From Photobacterium angustum (GTDB lineage: Bacteria; Pseudomonadota; Gammaproteobacteria; Enterobacterales; Vibrionaceae): a DNA stretch of 64,000 nucleotides. The stretch is from contig NZ_MSCJ01000002.1 in NCBI RefSeq assembly GCF_002954615.1, positions 182,355 to 246,354 of the forward strand. Direction: 5' to 3'. Made by a program: the position numbers and the translations under genes. The notes beneath the pieces are model-generated. The model searched no databases, was not told where the DNA came from, and saw nothing but the letters and a program-made list of their open reading frames with translations. Shown one piece after another: positions 36,626 through 48,074 of the stretch. The stretch's first letter is position 1. Every line of letters starts with the position of its first letter.

Positions 36626-37371
36626 TGACAGTGCTGATCACCCGCCCTGCCCCCGATTGTTATCAATTGGCAGAGCAACTTAATGCTGCGGCGATCAGCG
36701 CAATAGCCCAACCGCTACTAACCTTAAAAGCTGGTGATGGACTTTCTTCATTATTGCTACAAATCAATGCATTAAAAGCCGGTGATTATATTATTGCCGT
36801 GAGTCATCATGCAGTAACATTTGCGCACGATTACTTGATATCTCAAGGTGCAGCATGGCCAAAAAACGTGCATTATATAGCTGTTGGTCATAAAACTGCT
36901 GCAACATTGACAAAATTGAGCGGACAGAAAGTATTATCACCAGAACATCGCTGTGATAGCGAAGGGTTATTAGCCTTACCCGAACTTGCGCATGTTAAAG
37001 ATTGTAACATACTGATCTTAAGAGGGAATGGTGGCAGAGAACTGATCCATCAAGCATTAACGGCACGCCACGCAGTAGTCAACTATTGCGAAACTTATCA
37101 GCGATGTTGGCTTGATCTCGATGGCGAGAAATTAGCGACACAATGGCAACATCAACAATTGGATACTCTTGTTATTACCAGTGCTGAACAGCTAGTATTT
37201 TTAACAACAAGGATCCCAGCTCAATATTTGACTTGGTTTCTCAATTGCCACCTTCTCGTCCCAAGTCAAAGAGTGGCAGAGCAAGCAATAACGCTTGGCT
37301 TTGTGAATATTTCCACCGTGGGCAGTGCCTCCAATCATGCACTCTTCACGTTCCTAAGCAACTTTAGCTAA
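36625..37371 (+). CDS. hemD: uroporphyrinogen-III synthase
   Basis: Closes hydroxymethylbilane to uroporphyrinogen III. This family diverges fast; recognisable parts are VLITRPAPDCYQLAEQL, the hinge phrase YIIAVSHHAV, AVGHKTAATL, ILILRGNGGRELI and VNYCETYQR. The 248-residue length fits. Its ATG shares a base with the hemC stop (TAATG), implying coupled translation, and hemX follows 14 bases later. Confidence 0.93.
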   Translation: MTVLITRPAPDCYQLAEQLNAAAISAIAQPLLTLKAGDGLSSLLLQINALKAGDYIIAVSHHAVTFAHDYLISQGAAWPKNVHYIAVGHKTAATLTKLSGQKVLSPEHRCDSEGLLALPELAHVKDCNILILRGNGGRELIHQALTARHAVVNYCETYQRCWLDLDGEKLATQWQHQQLDTLVITSAEQLVFLTTRIPAQYLTWFLNCHLLVPSQRVAEQAITLGFVNISTVGSASNHALFTFLSNFS

Positions 37372-37385
37372 ACGGAATAATTAGG

Positions 37386-38735
37386 ATGACAGAAAAATCT
37401 AACAACAATAACGCAGCAGAACAGCCAAAGCAGGACAAGCCAACCACGGCAGCAACGTCTACTCCGGCTAAAGAAGCGCCAAAAAAAGCAACCAAAGAGC
37501 AACCTAAAGCACCAGTAAAAACAGAGAAATCTGAAAAAAAATCAGGGAGCAAAACAGGGTTGGTTGCGATTGCATTAGTTATCGCACTCGGTGGTGGGCT
37601 TTACTATCACGGTCATCAGCAAGGATTGCAGCAGCAACAACATATTGATGCGCTCCAACAACAAATTGCTAGCATGAAAGCAGCGATGCAAAACGATCAA
37701 AAAGAAACCATTACTCTTATTAATGGCGGATTACGCAGTGCTGAAGTTAGCCTAAGCCAACAGCAAAAATCGATTGCAGCTCTGCAGACTACAGTCACTG
37801 AGCTTAAAGGCAATAGTCCGAATGATTGGCTATTAGCCGAAGCGGATTACCTAGTGAAAATGGCGGGACGTAAACTCTGGTTAGAGCATGATGTCACCAG
37901 TGCAACGTTATTGCTTGAGTCTGCCGATCATCGTATCGCAGAACTGAATGATCCAAGCTTGAAGAACCTACGCCAAGCAATGAGCAATGACATCACAACC
38001 TTAAAATCACTGACTAATGTTGACCGTGATGGCATAGTGCTACGCTTAACGAGTCTAGAAAATAGTGTTGATAACTTGCCTTTAGCTAATGCTATTTTGC
38101 CAAAAGCAGAAGAAGAACCCCAATCACAAACCGTGAGTCAATCGGTGAATGATTGGAAAGATAATTTGATGACATCGTTGAAAAACTTTGGCGAACACTT
38201 CATTACTTATCGTAAACGTGATGGTAATGTTGTTCCCCTGCTTTCACCACAACAAGATTTCTACTTACAGCAAAATATCAAAAACAAGTTAGAAGTAGCA
38301 ATTGATGCAGTTTACCGAGAGCAAGGTGATGTTTATAAGATCTCTCTTGATACCGCGAAGAAGTGGGCTGAACAATATTACGATATGTCTTCACCGCTAA
38401 CGCAAAGCTTTATTAAAAGCCTTGAACAATTAGCCCAACAGCAAATCACGGTGAACTACCCAGATAAGCTGCAATCTCAGGCGTTAATTACTAAGCTCGT
38501 CAATCAAGTGCTACGTAATAAAATGGCGACATTAGGTGATACGCAGGCACAACCTGTAAAGCAGACCAAGCCAGCAGTAAAACCTACACCGAAAACAGAA
38601 GCGCCAGCAGTAGAAAAAAAGCCAGCCCAAGCGAAACTTGAAACAACAGTAACGCAACCCGCTGAAACATCTATTAAAGGCGAGAATAACGCGACAGTCA
38701 CTTACAACACGGTAACCACTGTGGAGGCCAAATAA
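37386..38735 (+). CDS. hemX: HemX-like membrane protein
   Basis: Inner-membrane protein of the haem operon, of unknown exact role; the old name uroporphyrinogen methyltransferase is not supported by sequence. The 449-residue protein has a Lys/Ala/Pro-rich cytoplasmic head (1-58), one membrane helix (about 59-75, GLVAIALVIALGGGLYY), a Gln-rich coiled coil (78-145) and the conserved NDWLLAEADYLVKMAGRKLWLE segment. The tail is again low-complexity Lys/Pro/Thr. It overlaps hemY by one base. Confidence 0.92.
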   Translation: MTEKSNNNNAAEQPKQDKPTTAATSTPAKEAPKKATKEQPKAPVKTEKSEKKSGSKTGLVAIALVIALGGGLYYHGHQQGLQQQQHIDALQQQIASMKAAMQNDQKETITLINGGLRSAEVSLSQQQKSIAALQTTVTELKGNSPNDWLLAEADYLVKMAGRKLWLEHDVTSATLLLESADHRIAELNDPSLKNLRQAMSNDITTLKSLTNVDRDGIVLRLTSLENSVDNLPLANAILPKAEEEPQSQTVSQSVNDWKDNLMTSLKNFGEHFITYRKRDGNVVPLLSPQQDFYLQQNIKNKLEVAIDAVYREQGDVYKISLDTAKKWAEQYYDMSSPLTQSFIKSLEQLAQQQITVNYPDKLQSQALITKLVNQVLRNKMATLGDTQAQPVKQTKPAVKPTPKTEAPAVEKKPAQAKLETTVTQPAETSIKGENNATVTYNTVTTVEAK

Positions 38736-39925
38736 TGATTAAATTATTGTTATTGGTACTGGCACTGATCGCCGGTATTATTGTTGGCCCCGAACTCGCA
38801 GGTAACCAAGGTTATGTGTTGATCTCAACGGCAAATCAAACTATTGAGATGAGTCTAACTACACTTATTGTACTAATCGTTGCGTTGTTTGCCGTATTCT
38901 TATTACTTGAATTTATTCTAAAACGCGTCTTTTCAATCAGCAGTTCAACCCGCGGTTGGTTTAGTGGACGTAAAGTGCGCAAAGCACGTATCCAAACTTC
39001 GGCAGGCCTATTGAAAGTAACAGAAGGTGATTGGAAACCTGCTGAAAAGCTATTAACTAAATCGGCTAAATTCAGCGATGCACCACTTCTTAACTACCTT
39101 GCTGCTGCAGAGGCGGCTCAAGGACTAGGTAAAACCGAGCAACGTGATGAATACTTGAAACAAGCTGCTGAGCTTGATAGCCAAAACCTTGCGGTTGCAC
39201 TCACCCGTGCCAAGCTTCAAATCCGCCAACAGCAATTTGAACAAGCACTGGCAACATTACAAGAAGTACAACAAGATCATGCACGCAATCCTATTGTGTT
39301 AGGTCTACTTCAAGAGTGCTACTTAAAGCTAGAGGATTGGAAATCACTGCTAACTTTACTACCACAGCTAACGAAAGCTGGTGTGATCAGCCAAGAAGAA
39401 GCGGCAGCCCTTGATGAACAAGCGCAATGTGGCCAAATGCAACACCTTGGTCAGCAAAATGGTACTGATGGCTTAGTGGGTTACTGGAATAACATGGGGC
39501 GTAAAGATAAGCAGAATCCAGCGCTCGTGGCATGCTTCATCAAACAAATGATGGCACGTCATGCCGATAGCGATGCTTACCCAATTTTACGAGATGCGCT
39601 TAAGAAGAGCCAAGATGAGCGTTTGATCAGCCTTGTACCTCAGTTAAATTTACCCGATCGTCACCCTGCAATTGTAAAACTACAAGAGCTATTGCGCCAA
39701 GACGGTAATAATGCAGTCACGCACAGTGCATTGGGGCAAATGTTAATGGCTGAAGGTAACTGGCAAGAAGCAAAAGAGCATTTTGAAAGAGCCGTTGCAG
39801 TTCGTCCTGATATGACAGACTACGCTCACTTAGTCGCAACGCTAGAGCAGTTAGATGACAAGCAAGGTGCTGCTGCAGCTTCTCGTCAAGCACTCGAATT
39901 AGCACAGCCAAGTAAGCAAGCTTAA
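38735..39925 (+). CDS. hemY: HemY-like protein with TPR repeats
   Basis: Membrane protein of the haem operon; not the Bacillus protoporphyrinogen oxidase of the same name. Two helices (2-20 and 40-62) open the 396-residue protein, then tetratricopeptide repeats fill the rest (ALARAKLQI-like unit at 155, HSALGQMLMAEGNWQEAKEHFERAV at 331). Signature GRKVRKARIQTSAGLLKVTEGDW is present. It is the last gene of hemCDXY; a strong terminator follows. Confidence 0.92.
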   Translation: MIKLLLLVLALIAGIIVGPELAGNQGYVLISTANQTIEMSLTTLIVLIVALFAVFLLLEFILKRVFSISSSTRGWFSGRKVRKARIQTSAGLLKVTEGDWKPAEKLLTKSAKFSDAPLLNYLAAAEAAQGLGKTEQRDEYLKQAAELDSQNLAVALTRAKLQIRQQQFEQALATLQEVQQDHARNPIVLGLLQECYLKLEDWKSLLTLLPQLTKAGVISQEEAAALDEQAQCGQMQHLGQQNGTDGLVGYWNNMGRKDKQNPALVACFIKQMMARHADSDAYPILRDALKKSQDERLISLVPQLNLPDRHPAIVKLQELLRQDGNNAVTHSALGQMLMAEGNWQEAKEHFERAVAVRPDMTDYAHLVATLEQLDDKQGAAAASRQALELAQPSKQA

Positions 39926-39940
39926 TCAGCTAAATAACCG

Positions 39941-39970
39941 AAAAAGCGCCCCTCTGTGGGCGCTTTTTTT
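39941..39970 (+). terminator. terminator of hemCDXY
   Basis: AAAAAGCGCCC and GGGCGCTTTTT form an 11 bp stem, followed by further T. Confidence 0.93.
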
Positions 39971-40118
39971 TCGTCAAATACAAGATAAATAACACTTTTA
40001 ACAATAAAGTGTTTCAAGGTGTAAACAGCCATTTCAAGGTATATCCAAGCCATTGCTCCAATCGCATAAACACGCTTCAATAGCCTCTCGATTTCCTTAA
40101 CATTTGGATAACTAAGCT

Positions 40119-40211
40119 ATGGATATGCTTCCTTGGTTAATTGTTTCTGGTATCGTAGTTTCAGTAATTGTATGCGTAATGACCGCAGTACTAATTAAAA
40201 ACGCTGACTAA
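40119..40211 (+). CDS. 30-residue single-pass membrane peptide
   Basis: The frame MDMLPWLIVSGIVVSVIVCV then MTAVLIKNAD is one hydrophobic helix with a short positively then negatively charged tail. It stands in a 340-base gap, ends 10 bases before a perfect terminator, and has plausible codon use. The ribosome site (GGATAACTAAG) is weak. Such peptides in other bacteria bind larger membrane complexes; no partner is indicated here. I do not recognise the family. Confidence 0.55.
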   Translation: MDMLPWLIVSGIVVSVIVCVMTAVLIKNAD

Positions 40212-40221
40212 TACGAAACCA

Positions 40222-40250
40222 AAAAAAGCCTCCAATTTGGAGGCTTTTTT
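40222..40250. terminator. terminator after the small membrane peptide
   Basis: AAAAAAGCCTCC and GGAGGCTTTTTT with loop AATTT form a symmetric terminator, also usable by the convergent gene at 40266. Confidence 0.93.
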
Positions 40251-40265
40251 ATTTTATTGCATTCA

Positions 40266-40724
40266 TCACAATCCAAGCGCGAGTTTTGCTTTCTTCAATT
40301 GTTTTTCAAATTTCTTAACTGTTTTCGCCGCTTTCTTTAATTGCTTATTTTTCTTTTTCGCCAGTTTCTTCAGCTTCTTAGCTTGCTTTAACTTTAAGCT
40401 ATCAGGCGCTAATGCTTCTTCTTCGACCACCGCAACCATTTCGATATGGCTTTGCCCCACAGCAGTAGGGGCTGGCAAATTATGCACATTCGGTGTTTTC
40501 ATTGCCATAATTGGCTGAGGCTCTGGCGGAATCGATAATTTCGCAATACGAGGAGCAGCCTTAACCGCATTGGTTAATCGGCTTGGCTTACACAAATACT
40601 CTTTGTTACTTGCGACTCTCGTACAACTTGAACACATGAAATTTGGTTCGCTTACAATCTTACTAATTGTCGCAAACTGATCGACAATTTCTGCTCGGCG
40701 ATATTTACACAAGGTCTTAGCCAT
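40266..40724 (-). CDS. conserved hypothetical protein, Cys-containing head and Lys-rich tail
   Basis: A 152-residue protein of unknown function. Starting at MAKTLCKYRRAEI (AGAGGAG lies just upstream), the first 55 residues hold four cysteines (CKYRR, CSSC, YLCKP) that could form a zinc knuckle. A Pro-rich linker follows, and the last 45 residues are a run of Lys/Leu/Ala repeats (KKLKKLAKKKNKQLKK) that would be a basic amphipathic helix. A nucleic-acid or ribosome association is possible but is inference. It lies just upstream of the convergent peptide gene. Confidence 0.75.
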   Translation of the reverse strand: MAKTLCKYRRAEIVDQFATISKIVSEPNFMCSSCTRVASNKEYLCKPSRLTNAVKAAPRIAKLSIPPEPQPIMAMKTPNVHNLPAPTAVGQSHIEMVAVVEEEALAPDSLKLKQAKKLKKLAKKKNKQLKKAAKTVKKFEKQLKKAKLALGL

Positions 40725-40845
40725 GAATACTCCTCTAGCCAACAACGAACCTTTTTATCAACATTAAACGATAATGATTCGTAATTCCAGAAAAGCAATA
40801 AGATTTTATTGACCCTATTTGTAACTATTTATTTGCAACAACCAC

Positions 40846-41658
40846 TTAGGCCTTCATTGCCGCTTTTACATAAATATCAAATCGGTTCTTTTTAGTTTCA
40901 ATCGCCATTGAGGGCTTCGCTTGGGCAAGAAATTCGGCATAATCGGGACGCTTAACCACGACTCGTTTGGTTGCCAGCGCATATGCAGGCTCAAATAAAC
41001 CATCAGCATCTAAATCTGCCCCCACTAAGGTTTGAAAAACGCGCATTTCTTTTTTAACTAAAGCCGACTTTTTCTTATGTGGATACATTGGATCAAGGTA
41101 CACCACATCCGGTGCGACAAAATCAGGATCATCGGCTAAATTGACCAAAGCATCATGACTCGAAGCATGGAGCAATTGCATACGCTCACTTACCCAACCG
41201 CCAATTTCAGGATCGGCTTTTGCTCGTGCTAAGCCATCATCTAATAATGCAGCCACCACAGGATGACGCTCAACCAACTGAACTTTACAACCGAGTGTTG
41301 CCAAGACAAAAGCATCTCGACCAAGACCTGCTGTCGCATCTAAGACGGTAGGACTAATACCGCCTTTGAGTCCAACTGCTTTTGCTATTGCTTGGCCTCG
41401 ACCACCACCAAATTTACGGCGATGAGCGACAGCACCGCTAACTAAATCGACAGAAACTGCACCGAGCTTAGGTTCATCAAGCTTACGAAGCTCTAATTGC
41501 TCAGCGGTAAGGACTAAAGCAAAGCTGCTATTTTCATCATGGCTTAAGCCCCAACGAGCGGCTAATTGATCTAATTCAGGCTGACGTTCAGGAACTTCAC
41601 AAACTAAGGCAAGCTGCACAGCAATCTCCGATATAAAAACAACATCTGGGTGTGACAT
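40846..41658 (-). CDS. rsmJ: 16S rRNA (guanine1516-N2) methyltransferase
   Basis: SAM-dependent enzyme that makes m2G1516 in 16S rRNA. It has [48 protein letters not shown], the SAM loop [14 protein letters not shown] and the catalytic-type motif [20 protein letters not shown], all close to E. coli YhiQ. I take the ATG at 41658 (MSHPDV); a start five codons earlier is possible. It is 270 residues, slightly longer at the N-terminus than E. coli (250). Confidence 0.93.
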   Translation of the reverse strand: MSHPDVVFISEIAVQLALVCEVPERQPELDQLAARWGLSHDENSSFALVLTAEQLELRKLDEPKLGAVSVDLVSGAVAHRRKFGGGRGQAIAKAVGLKGGISPTVLDATAGLGRDAFVLATLGCKVQLVERHPVVAALLDDGLARAKADPEIGGWVSERMQLLHASSHDALVNLADDPDFVAPDVVYLDPMYPHKKKSALVKKEMRVFQTLVGADLDADGLFEPAYALATKRVVVKRPDYAEFLAQAKPSMAIETKKNRFDIYVKAAMKA

Positions 41659-41784
41659 TTCACATCCGATCATAGGGCGCGGATTATAGCACTACAAATC
41701 ATCCTTTGCTCTGGTATCACACCATCAGATAAGTATAAGATACAGCGATAAAAATGAATCCCTCGCATAGTAAAAGGACCACCT

Positions 41785-42246
41785 ATGACACCATCCATTC
41801 GTATCGACGACTTAGATCGCGATATCCTTAATGCCTTAATGAATGATGCTCGTATTCCTTACGCTGAAATGGCGAAGCGATTTAATGTCAGTCCTGCTAC
41901 CGTGCACGTACGGGTAGAAAAAATGCGGGCAGCAGAAATTATAACGGGTACGGAAGTGATCATTAACCCTAAGTTATTGGGCTATGACGTTTGCTGTTTT
42001 ATTGGTATTAATTTGAATGCCGCCCGTGATTATCATTCTGCATTAGCAAAACTAAATGAGCTTGATGAAGTGGTTGAAGCTTATTACACCACAGGGGCAT
42101 ACAACATTTTTGTCAAATTGATGTGCCATTCCATTGAAGAGCTGCAATACGTGCTCATTGATAAGCTCCAAGCCATTGATGAAGTGCAATCCACTGAAAC
42201 GCTTATCTCATTACAAAACCCAATCAACCGCAATGTTAAACCCTGA
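41785..42246 (+). CDS. asnC: transcriptional regulator AsnC
   Basis: Lrp/AsnC-family regulator, in E. coli an activator of asparagine synthetase A. The 153-residue protein has an N-terminal HTH (YAEMAKRFNVSPATVHVRVEK) and the RAM ligand-binding domain with GYDVCCFIGINL and EAYYTTGAYNIFVKLMC, close to E. coli AsnC. AsnA is not adjacent; the upstream neighbour is rsmJ. It may act elsewhere in the genome. Confidence 0.93.
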   Translation: MTPSIRIDDLDRDILNALMNDARIPYAEMAKRFNVSPATVHVRVEKMRAAEIITGTEVIINPKLLGYDVCCFIGINLNAARDYHSALAKLNELDEVVEAYYTTGAYNIFVKLMCHSIEELQYVLIDKLQAIDEVQSTETLISLQNPINRNVKP

Positions 42247-42265
42247 TAGGTGTTTTACTGATATT

Positions 42266-42295
42266 AAAAAAGCGAGCATGGCGCTCGCTTTTACT
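42266..42295. terminator. bidirectional terminator between asnC and hemB
   Basis: AAGCGAGC and GCTCGCTT with loop ATGGC lie between convergent genes, with A and T runs. Confidence 0.87.
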
Positions 42296-42314
42296 TTTTA
42301 GTCAATATTACGAC

Positions 42315-43400
<1,086 letters not shown>

Positions 43401-43423
43401 TCACTCAGACTAACCAATGTGGC

Positions 43424-44203
43424 TTAAATCGAAAAAAAAGCCTGACTATTCGCCTCTGACTGCGTCATAACTTGCTCAGGTGTTTCACCACGGCACTCAG
43501 CAATCACCGCGGCAATATGCGGTAAAAACTTGGGTTCATTGCGACTCGATTTTGGCTTCGGACGATAGTCACGAGGCAATAAGTATGGGCAATCGGTTTC
43601 AATCATTAAGCGGTTCGCGGGAATATGACGCACGACTTCACGTAGCTCTTGACCACGACGCTCATCACATACCCACCCCGTAATACCAATGTGTAAATCT
43701 AGCGCTAAGCATGCTTTTAGCTCTTGCTCAGAGCCAGTAAAACAATGCAGCACTACCGCCGGTAATTTATCTCGCCAAGGGGTAAGGATTTCAATGAAAC
43801 GCTCATGCGCATCTCGGCAATGCATAAAAACGGGTAATTGTAACTCTGCCGCTAAGGCTAATTGTGCTTCAAATACTGCTTCTTGCTGTGGACGAGGAGA
43901 AAAGTCGCGGTTGAAGTCGAGCCCACATTCGCCAATCGCTACCACTTCAGGCTCTGCTGCTAGTGCACGAATTTCTGGTAACAAAAGATCGGAGACAGAT
44001 TTTGCATCATGCGGATGAACGCCTGCGGTTGAGTAACAGTAGTTCGGCCATTGCTGCGCCATTTGTTGCGCTTCAATGCTCTCTTCAATACTGGTGCCCG
44101 TAATAATTAAATGCTTCACTCCCGCTTCTTGAGCACGCGTGATCACGTCCGCACGATCTTTATCAAAACGGTTATTTGTTAAGTTAACACCAATATCTAT
44201 CAT
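43424..44203 (-). CDS. tatD: TatD-family DNase
   Basis: Metal-dependent 3'-5' exonuclease/hydrolase. Metal ligands appear in AGVHPHDA, IGECGLDF, MHCRDAHE, LHCFTG and ETDCPYLLPRD. The E. coli start MFDIGVNL matches MIDIGVNL here, so I use the ATG at 44203; an ATG four codons earlier has its ribosome site too close. It is 259 residues. It is separated from tatC by a terminator, so it is not a firm part of the tat operon and is not needed for export. Confidence 0.95.
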   Translation of the reverse strand: MIDIGVNLTNNRFDKDRADVITRAQEAGVKHLIITGTSIEESIEAQQMAQQWPNYCYSTAGVHPHDAKSVSDLLLPEIRALAAEPEVVAIGECGLDFNRDFSPRPQQEAVFEAQLALAAELQLPVFMHCRDAHERFIEILTPWRDKLPAVVLHCFTGSEQELKACLALDLHIGITGWVCDERRGQELREVVRHIPANRLMIETDCPYLLPRDYRPKPKSSRNEPKFLPHIAAVIAECRGETPEQVMTQSEANSQAFFSI

Positions 44204-44289
44204 CTGTTTATCCATTCTCTACACAGCACTATGTGTCACTCAGTATATCGAGCAGATCCATTCTGCGCCAAACCCATATTCAAGATATA

Positions 44290-44318
44290 AAAAAACCGAC
44301 GATTAGGTCGGTTTTTTT
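44290..44318 (-). terminator. terminator of the ubi-tat operon
   Basis: ACCGAC and GTCGGT with flanking A and T runs follow tatC; symmetric, but placed to stop the minus-strand operon. Confidence 0.88.
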
Positions 44319-44344
44319 CATCATCACATAGTACAAAGTACTAT

Positions 44345-45106
44345 TTACTGCTGCTCTTCGTGCTCACTATCATCCAGCTCATCATTATCACGTACATAAA
44401 AACGTGAGAAGAATAAGCCAACTTCAAACAATAAACACATAGGTACAGCCAACAAGGTCTGAGAAACAATATCAGGCGGTGTTAACAGCATACCAACGAC
44501 AAACGCACCTACAATAATGTAAGGACGTTTACTACGTAGAGATTCCGGATCGGTCGCACCAGTCCAACACAACAGAATAATAGCAACAGGAATTTCAAAA
44601 GCGATGCCAAACGCCATAAATAGCGCGAGGACGAAATCGAGATAGTTCGAAATATCTGTTGCCACCTCTACCCCTTGAGGGGCGACACTGGTGAAGAACT
44701 TAAAGACCAATGGAAACACAACGTAATAAGCAAATGCGACACCGGCGTAAAACAGCAATGAGCTGGAAAACAACAATGGCATAATTAGCTTGCGTTCATG
44801 CTTGTATAAACCTGGTGCAATAAAGCCCCAGACTTGATACAAAATCATTGGCACAGCAATAAACACTGAGGTTACTAAGGTCAGTTTTATCGGTGTAAAG
44901 AACGGTGAGGCAACGTCTGTTGCGATCATAGTTGCACCAGCAGGCATTCGCTCTACTAATGGTGCAGCTAAGAAGGCATAGATATCATTGGAAAACCATA
45001 CTAAACATAGAAAAACCACCAGTACACTTATGATAGAACGCAAAAGTCGCGTACGTAGTTCAAGTAAATGACTAAATAGCGGCTGCGTATCTTCGACTTT
45101 TGACAT
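44345..45106 (-). CDS. tatC: Sec-independent translocase subunit TatC
   Basis: Inner-membrane receptor for twin-arginine signal peptides. The 253-residue protein has six helices and the family motifs [28 protein letters not shown] and [19 protein letters not shown], with a charged C-terminal tail. It is the third gene of tatABC, 11 bases after tatB. Confidence 0.97.
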   Translation of the reverse strand: MSKVEDTQPLFSHLLELRTRLLRSIISVLVVFLCLVWFSNDIYAFLAAPLVERMPAGATMIATDVASPFFTPIKLTLVTSVFIAVPMILYQVWGFIAPGLYKHERKLIMPLLFSSSLLFYAGVAFAYYVVFPLVFKFFTSVAPQGVEVATDISNYLDFVLALFMAFGIAFEIPVAIILLCWTGATDPESLRSKRPYIIVGAFVVGMLLTPPDIVSQTLLAVPMCLLFEVGLFFSRFYVRDNDELDDSEHEEQQ

Positions 45107-45117
45107 AGTGATGTAAT

Positions 45118-45456
45118 TTATTCCTGCTTTTGTGAAGTCGTTGCTGAGGTTTGCTCGTTTTTATCAGCATAGGGACGCTGAACATCTGAAGCCGCTTTTT
45201 TAAGCTCATCAACAGAGTCTTGCAATTCAGGCGCTAAGTCCTTCATTCCCATTTGCTCGGCTTTCTTTAAATTGGCTTGCAGTTCCTGAATTTTCAGTTC
45301 TTGAGACAATTCATCTTTCACCGAGTTTGCCATATTACGAGCAGCACCTATCCACTGCGACACCGTACGAATCGCAACGGGTAGACGTTCTGGCCCCAGT
45401 ACTACTAATCCCACCACGGAGATCAGTACTAACTCCCAGAACCCGATATCAAACAC
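45118..45456 (-). CDS. tatB: Sec-independent translocase subunit TatB
   Basis: Partner of TatC in signal recognition. The 112-residue protein starts [20 protein letters not shown], then GPERLP hinge and amphipathic helix ([22 protein letters not shown]) and a charged tail. The Glu in helix 1 is typical of TatB. It is 3 bases from tatA. Confidence 0.95.
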   Translation of the reverse strand: MFDIGFWELVLISVVGLVVLGPERLPVAIRTVSQWIGAARNMANSVKDELSQELKIQELQANLKKAEQMGMKDLAPELQDSVDELKKAASDVQRPYADKNEQTSATTSQKQE

Positions 45457-45459
45457 GTC

Positions 45460-45732
45460 TTAAACCTGCTCTTTGTCTTTTTGATTAGTTGTCGTCTGAT
45501 CCGCTGGCTTTTGTTCGTCAGCAATTTTCTTTTGTTCAAAGTCAGCATCATTGTCTGACTCTTTTTTCGCAGCAGGTGCTGCTGCAGCTGCTTCATCATC
45601 GCTGATTGCTTTTTTGAAACCTTTAACTGCAGAACCTAGGTCGCCGCCTAGAGTACGAAGTTTTTTTGTTCCGAACAAAAGAACAATGATCAGTGCAATG
45701 ATTAACAATTGCCAAATACTGATACCACCCAT
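45460..45732 (-). CDS. tatA: Sec-independent translocase subunit TatA
   Basis: Pore-forming component of the Tat system. The 90-residue protein has one helix ([20 protein letters not shown]), the FGTKKLR hinge and the amphipathic helix [15 protein letters not shown], then an acidic/Lys tail. It is the first tat gene after ubiB, about 85 bases away. Confidence 0.96.
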   Translation of the reverse strand: MGGISIWQLLIIALIIVLLFGTKKLRTLGGDLGSAVKGFKKAISDDEAAAAAPAAKKESDNDADFEQKKIADEQKPADQTTTNQKDKEQV

Positions 45733-45816
45733 GCTTGTTTTACCTCAGCTTTATGTGGTTAATAACGAAAGTGCGTTTATTAACGCAACTATAAGTATAG
45801 GCGAAAGCCCAACCGA

Positions 45817-47454
45817 TTATTTTCGGCAGGTACGCCATCCTAGCAACCAAAATAGGCTTCCTACACCAACAGAAACTGCAGGGTACGTTGCTACTTGATC
45901 ACCAAAAAGTATTGCAGCACACACCATAAAGGTGGCACCGATACCAAAATAGAACCTTGCCTGGTTATGAGTACGTCGATTTTCCATGAAGTTATCATAG
46001 AGTTTATCAATACGTTGGTTCATTACCTTGCCTTGGCGCAAACTGTCGTAAAGTAATTCAGGCAATTCAGGCAATTTTTCAGCCCAAAAAGGTGCTTTAC
46101 TTTTTATTGCATCAAGAATGCCTTGCGGGCCTACCTGATGTGACATCCAGTTTTCCAAGAACGGCTTGGCTGTTGCCCACAAATCAAGTTGTGGATACAA
46201 CTGGCGTCCTAAGCCTTCAACATACAACAAGGTCTTTTGTAACAAGACCAGCTGCGGTTGCACTTCCATATTAAAACGGCGAGCAGTATTAAATAAATTT
46301 AACAATACATGGCCGAATGATATTTCACACAGTGGCTTTTCAAAAATAGGTTCACACACTGTACGAATAGCAAATTCAAACTCATCCACGTTGGTATCAT
46401 GAGGAACCCAGCCAGAATCAACGTGTAATTCTGCAACCTTACGATAATCACGATTAAAGAAAGCCAATAAGTTTTCCGCTAGGTATCGTTTATCTTCTCG
46501 GTTAAGTGTCCCTACAATGCCGCAATCTAGCGCAATCCATTGTGGATTTTCCGGATGCTCATAGGAGACAAAAATATTTCCTGGATGCATATCGGCATGG
46601 AAAAAGCTGTCACGAAATACCTGAGTAAAAAAGATATTAACTGCGTTTTCCGATAATAGTTTTAAATTCGTACCATTGGCTTTCAAGCCTTCAATATTAG
46701 AAACTTGAATACCATAGATGCGTTCCATTACAAGAAGATTAATACTACTATAATCAGTATAAACTTCTGGTACATATAAGGTGTCATCACCATCGAAGTT
46801 ACGACGAAGCTGAATACTATTCGCCGCTTCGCGCATTAAATCGAGCTCATCAAGCAAGGTTTTTTCGTATTCGCGAACCACTTCAACAGGACGTAAACGG
46901 CGCGCTTCTGGCTGGAGACGAGAAACTATCTCGGCCATCCTGTACATCAGCTTAATGTCAGCTTCAATAATCGGCTTAATATCAGGACGAATAACTTTAA
47001 AAACAATCTCTTTGCCGTTTTCTTTTAAAGTTGCAGTATGCACTTGAGCAATCGATGCTGACGCCAATGCAACTTCATCAAAGTCGTCAAACCACTGCTC
47101 TAACGGCCCGCCTAAAGATTCTTCAATGGTACGTTTTGCTAATTTGCCATCGAAAGGTTCAACTTGGTCTTGTAATAATGCCAGCTGATCTGCAATGTGC
47201 GGTGGAAAAAGATCGCGGCGCGTTGACATCATTTGACCAAACTTAATCCATACCGGACCAAGTTCTTGCAACGCTAAACGTAAACGCTCACCCAATGGCA
47301 CATCGGGGTATTCATTTTTGATCCAAAATAGCGATTTACGTAATTTTTTAGGAAGTTCGGTACGTGGATCAACCGGAATAAAGTCATCCAACCCATAGCG
47401 CAGTTGTACTTGAATAATACGGTACAACCGTTTTATTTCTGAATAGCTCATCAT
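45817..47454 (-). CDS. ubiB: ubiquinone biosynthesis regulatory kinase-like protein UbiB
   Basis: ABC1/ADCK-family ATPase needed for ubiquinone synthesis. The KxGQ motif ([14 protein letters not shown]), [10 protein letters not shown], the lysine in EIVFKVIRP and the catalytic DMHPGN and DCGIVG regions are present, and two C-terminal membrane helices (about 500-540). I start at ATG 47454 ([11 protein letters not shown]), which aligns with the E. coli start; TTG 47472 would overlap ubiJ. It is 545 residues. Confidence 0.96.
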   Translation of the reverse strand: MMSYSEIKRLYRIIQVQLRYGLDDFIPVDPRTELPKKLRKSLFWIKNEYPDVPLGERLRLALQELGPVWIKFGQMMSTRRDLFPPHIADQLALLQDQVEPFDGKLAKRTIEESLGGPLEQWFDDFDEVALASASIAQVHTATLKENGKEIVFKVIRPDIKPIIEADIKLMYRMAEIVSRLQPEARRLRPVEVVREYEKTLLDELDLMREAANSIQLRRNFDGDDTLYVPEVYTDYSSINLLVMERIYGIQVSNIEGLKANGTNLKLLSENAVNIFFTQVFRDSFFHADMHPGNIFVSYEHPENPQWIALDCGIVGTLNREDKRYLAENLLAFFNRDYRKVAELHVDSGWVPHDTNVDEFEFAIRTVCEPIFEKPLCEISFGHVLLNLFNTARRFNMEVQPQLVLLQKTLLYVEGLGRQLYPQLDLWATAKPFLENWMSHQVGPQGILDAIKSKAPFWAEKLPELPELLYDSLRQGKVMNQRIDKLYDNFMENRRTHNQARFYFGIGATFMVCAAILFGDQVATYPAVSVGVGSLFWLLGWRTCRK

Positions 47455-47461
47455 TGCCAAT

Positions 47462-48064
47462 TTATCGCTCAAGTAGCTGGTTCAAACGGGCCTCAAAACG
47501 AGCAACATCCGATTTCAAGTCATCCACTTGATCGTAAAAATGCACCATTTCTAAAGGCTGTGGTAATAGTTGCCATTCTTCAGTGATCACTTCCGCTAAA
47601 TCGCGTTGGCGATTCTTTACCCCTTGGCGAATAAATCGACTCCCCGACTTTACACTACTGACTAAAGTATGAGCAACTACATCACCCGTATATTGCGATA
47701 ATTTTTCTTCGACATCGGGCTTTAAACCACTTAGTAAAGTGGAAAAATGCTGAGCCAATTGTAGATCGCCATCGAGTGCTAACTTATCCGCTTTAATTAG
47801 CTGCGTTAAGTTAGCTTGTTGTCGTAGCTCGGGTAACACCGTAAGGTTTAAAGCTAATTGGCAATCCACCTCGCCTTCAAATCCAGCAAGAACATCAATT
47901 TGATGACTGAAAACAAAGTACAAGGTTTTGTTAAATTCATTTAGCGTAACGCTAATGACTTTACCGCGTAAACGAGCAAGACGACGCTGACTATCAGCAT
48001 CGTCTTTGAGTAATTGATTCAGTGATGTTTCAACCGCACCGGTAACAAAAGCATCTAACGGCAT
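47462..48064 (-). CDS. ubiJ: ubiquinone biosynthesis accessory factor UbiJ
   Basis: Lipid-binding scaffold of the aerobic Ubi complex. The 200-residue protein has an N-terminal SCP2 domain (about 15-115; [16 protein letters not shown]...CQLALNL) and a helical C-terminus. Starting at ATG 48064 (MPLDAFVTG), GAGGA lies about 7 bases upstream; the earlier ATG at 48106 is inside ubiE. It runs into ubiB. Confidence 0.93.
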   Translation of the reverse strand: MPLDAFVTGAVETSLNQLLKDDADSQRRLARLRGKVISVTLNEFNKTLYFVFSHQIDVLAGFEGEVDCQLALNLTVLPELRQQANLTQLIKADKLALDGDLQLAQHFSTLLSGLKPDVEEKLSQYTGDVVAHTLVSSVKSGSRFIRQGVKNRQRDLAEVITEEWQLLPQPLEMVHFYDQVDDLKSDVARFEARLNQLLER

Positions 48065-48074
48065 AGAGTCATCC

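Noticed and set aside
37386..38735. Naming hemX a uroporphyrinogen methyltransferase
   Set aside because: The protein lacks the SAM-binding barrel of that enzyme; it is a membrane coiled-coil protein.
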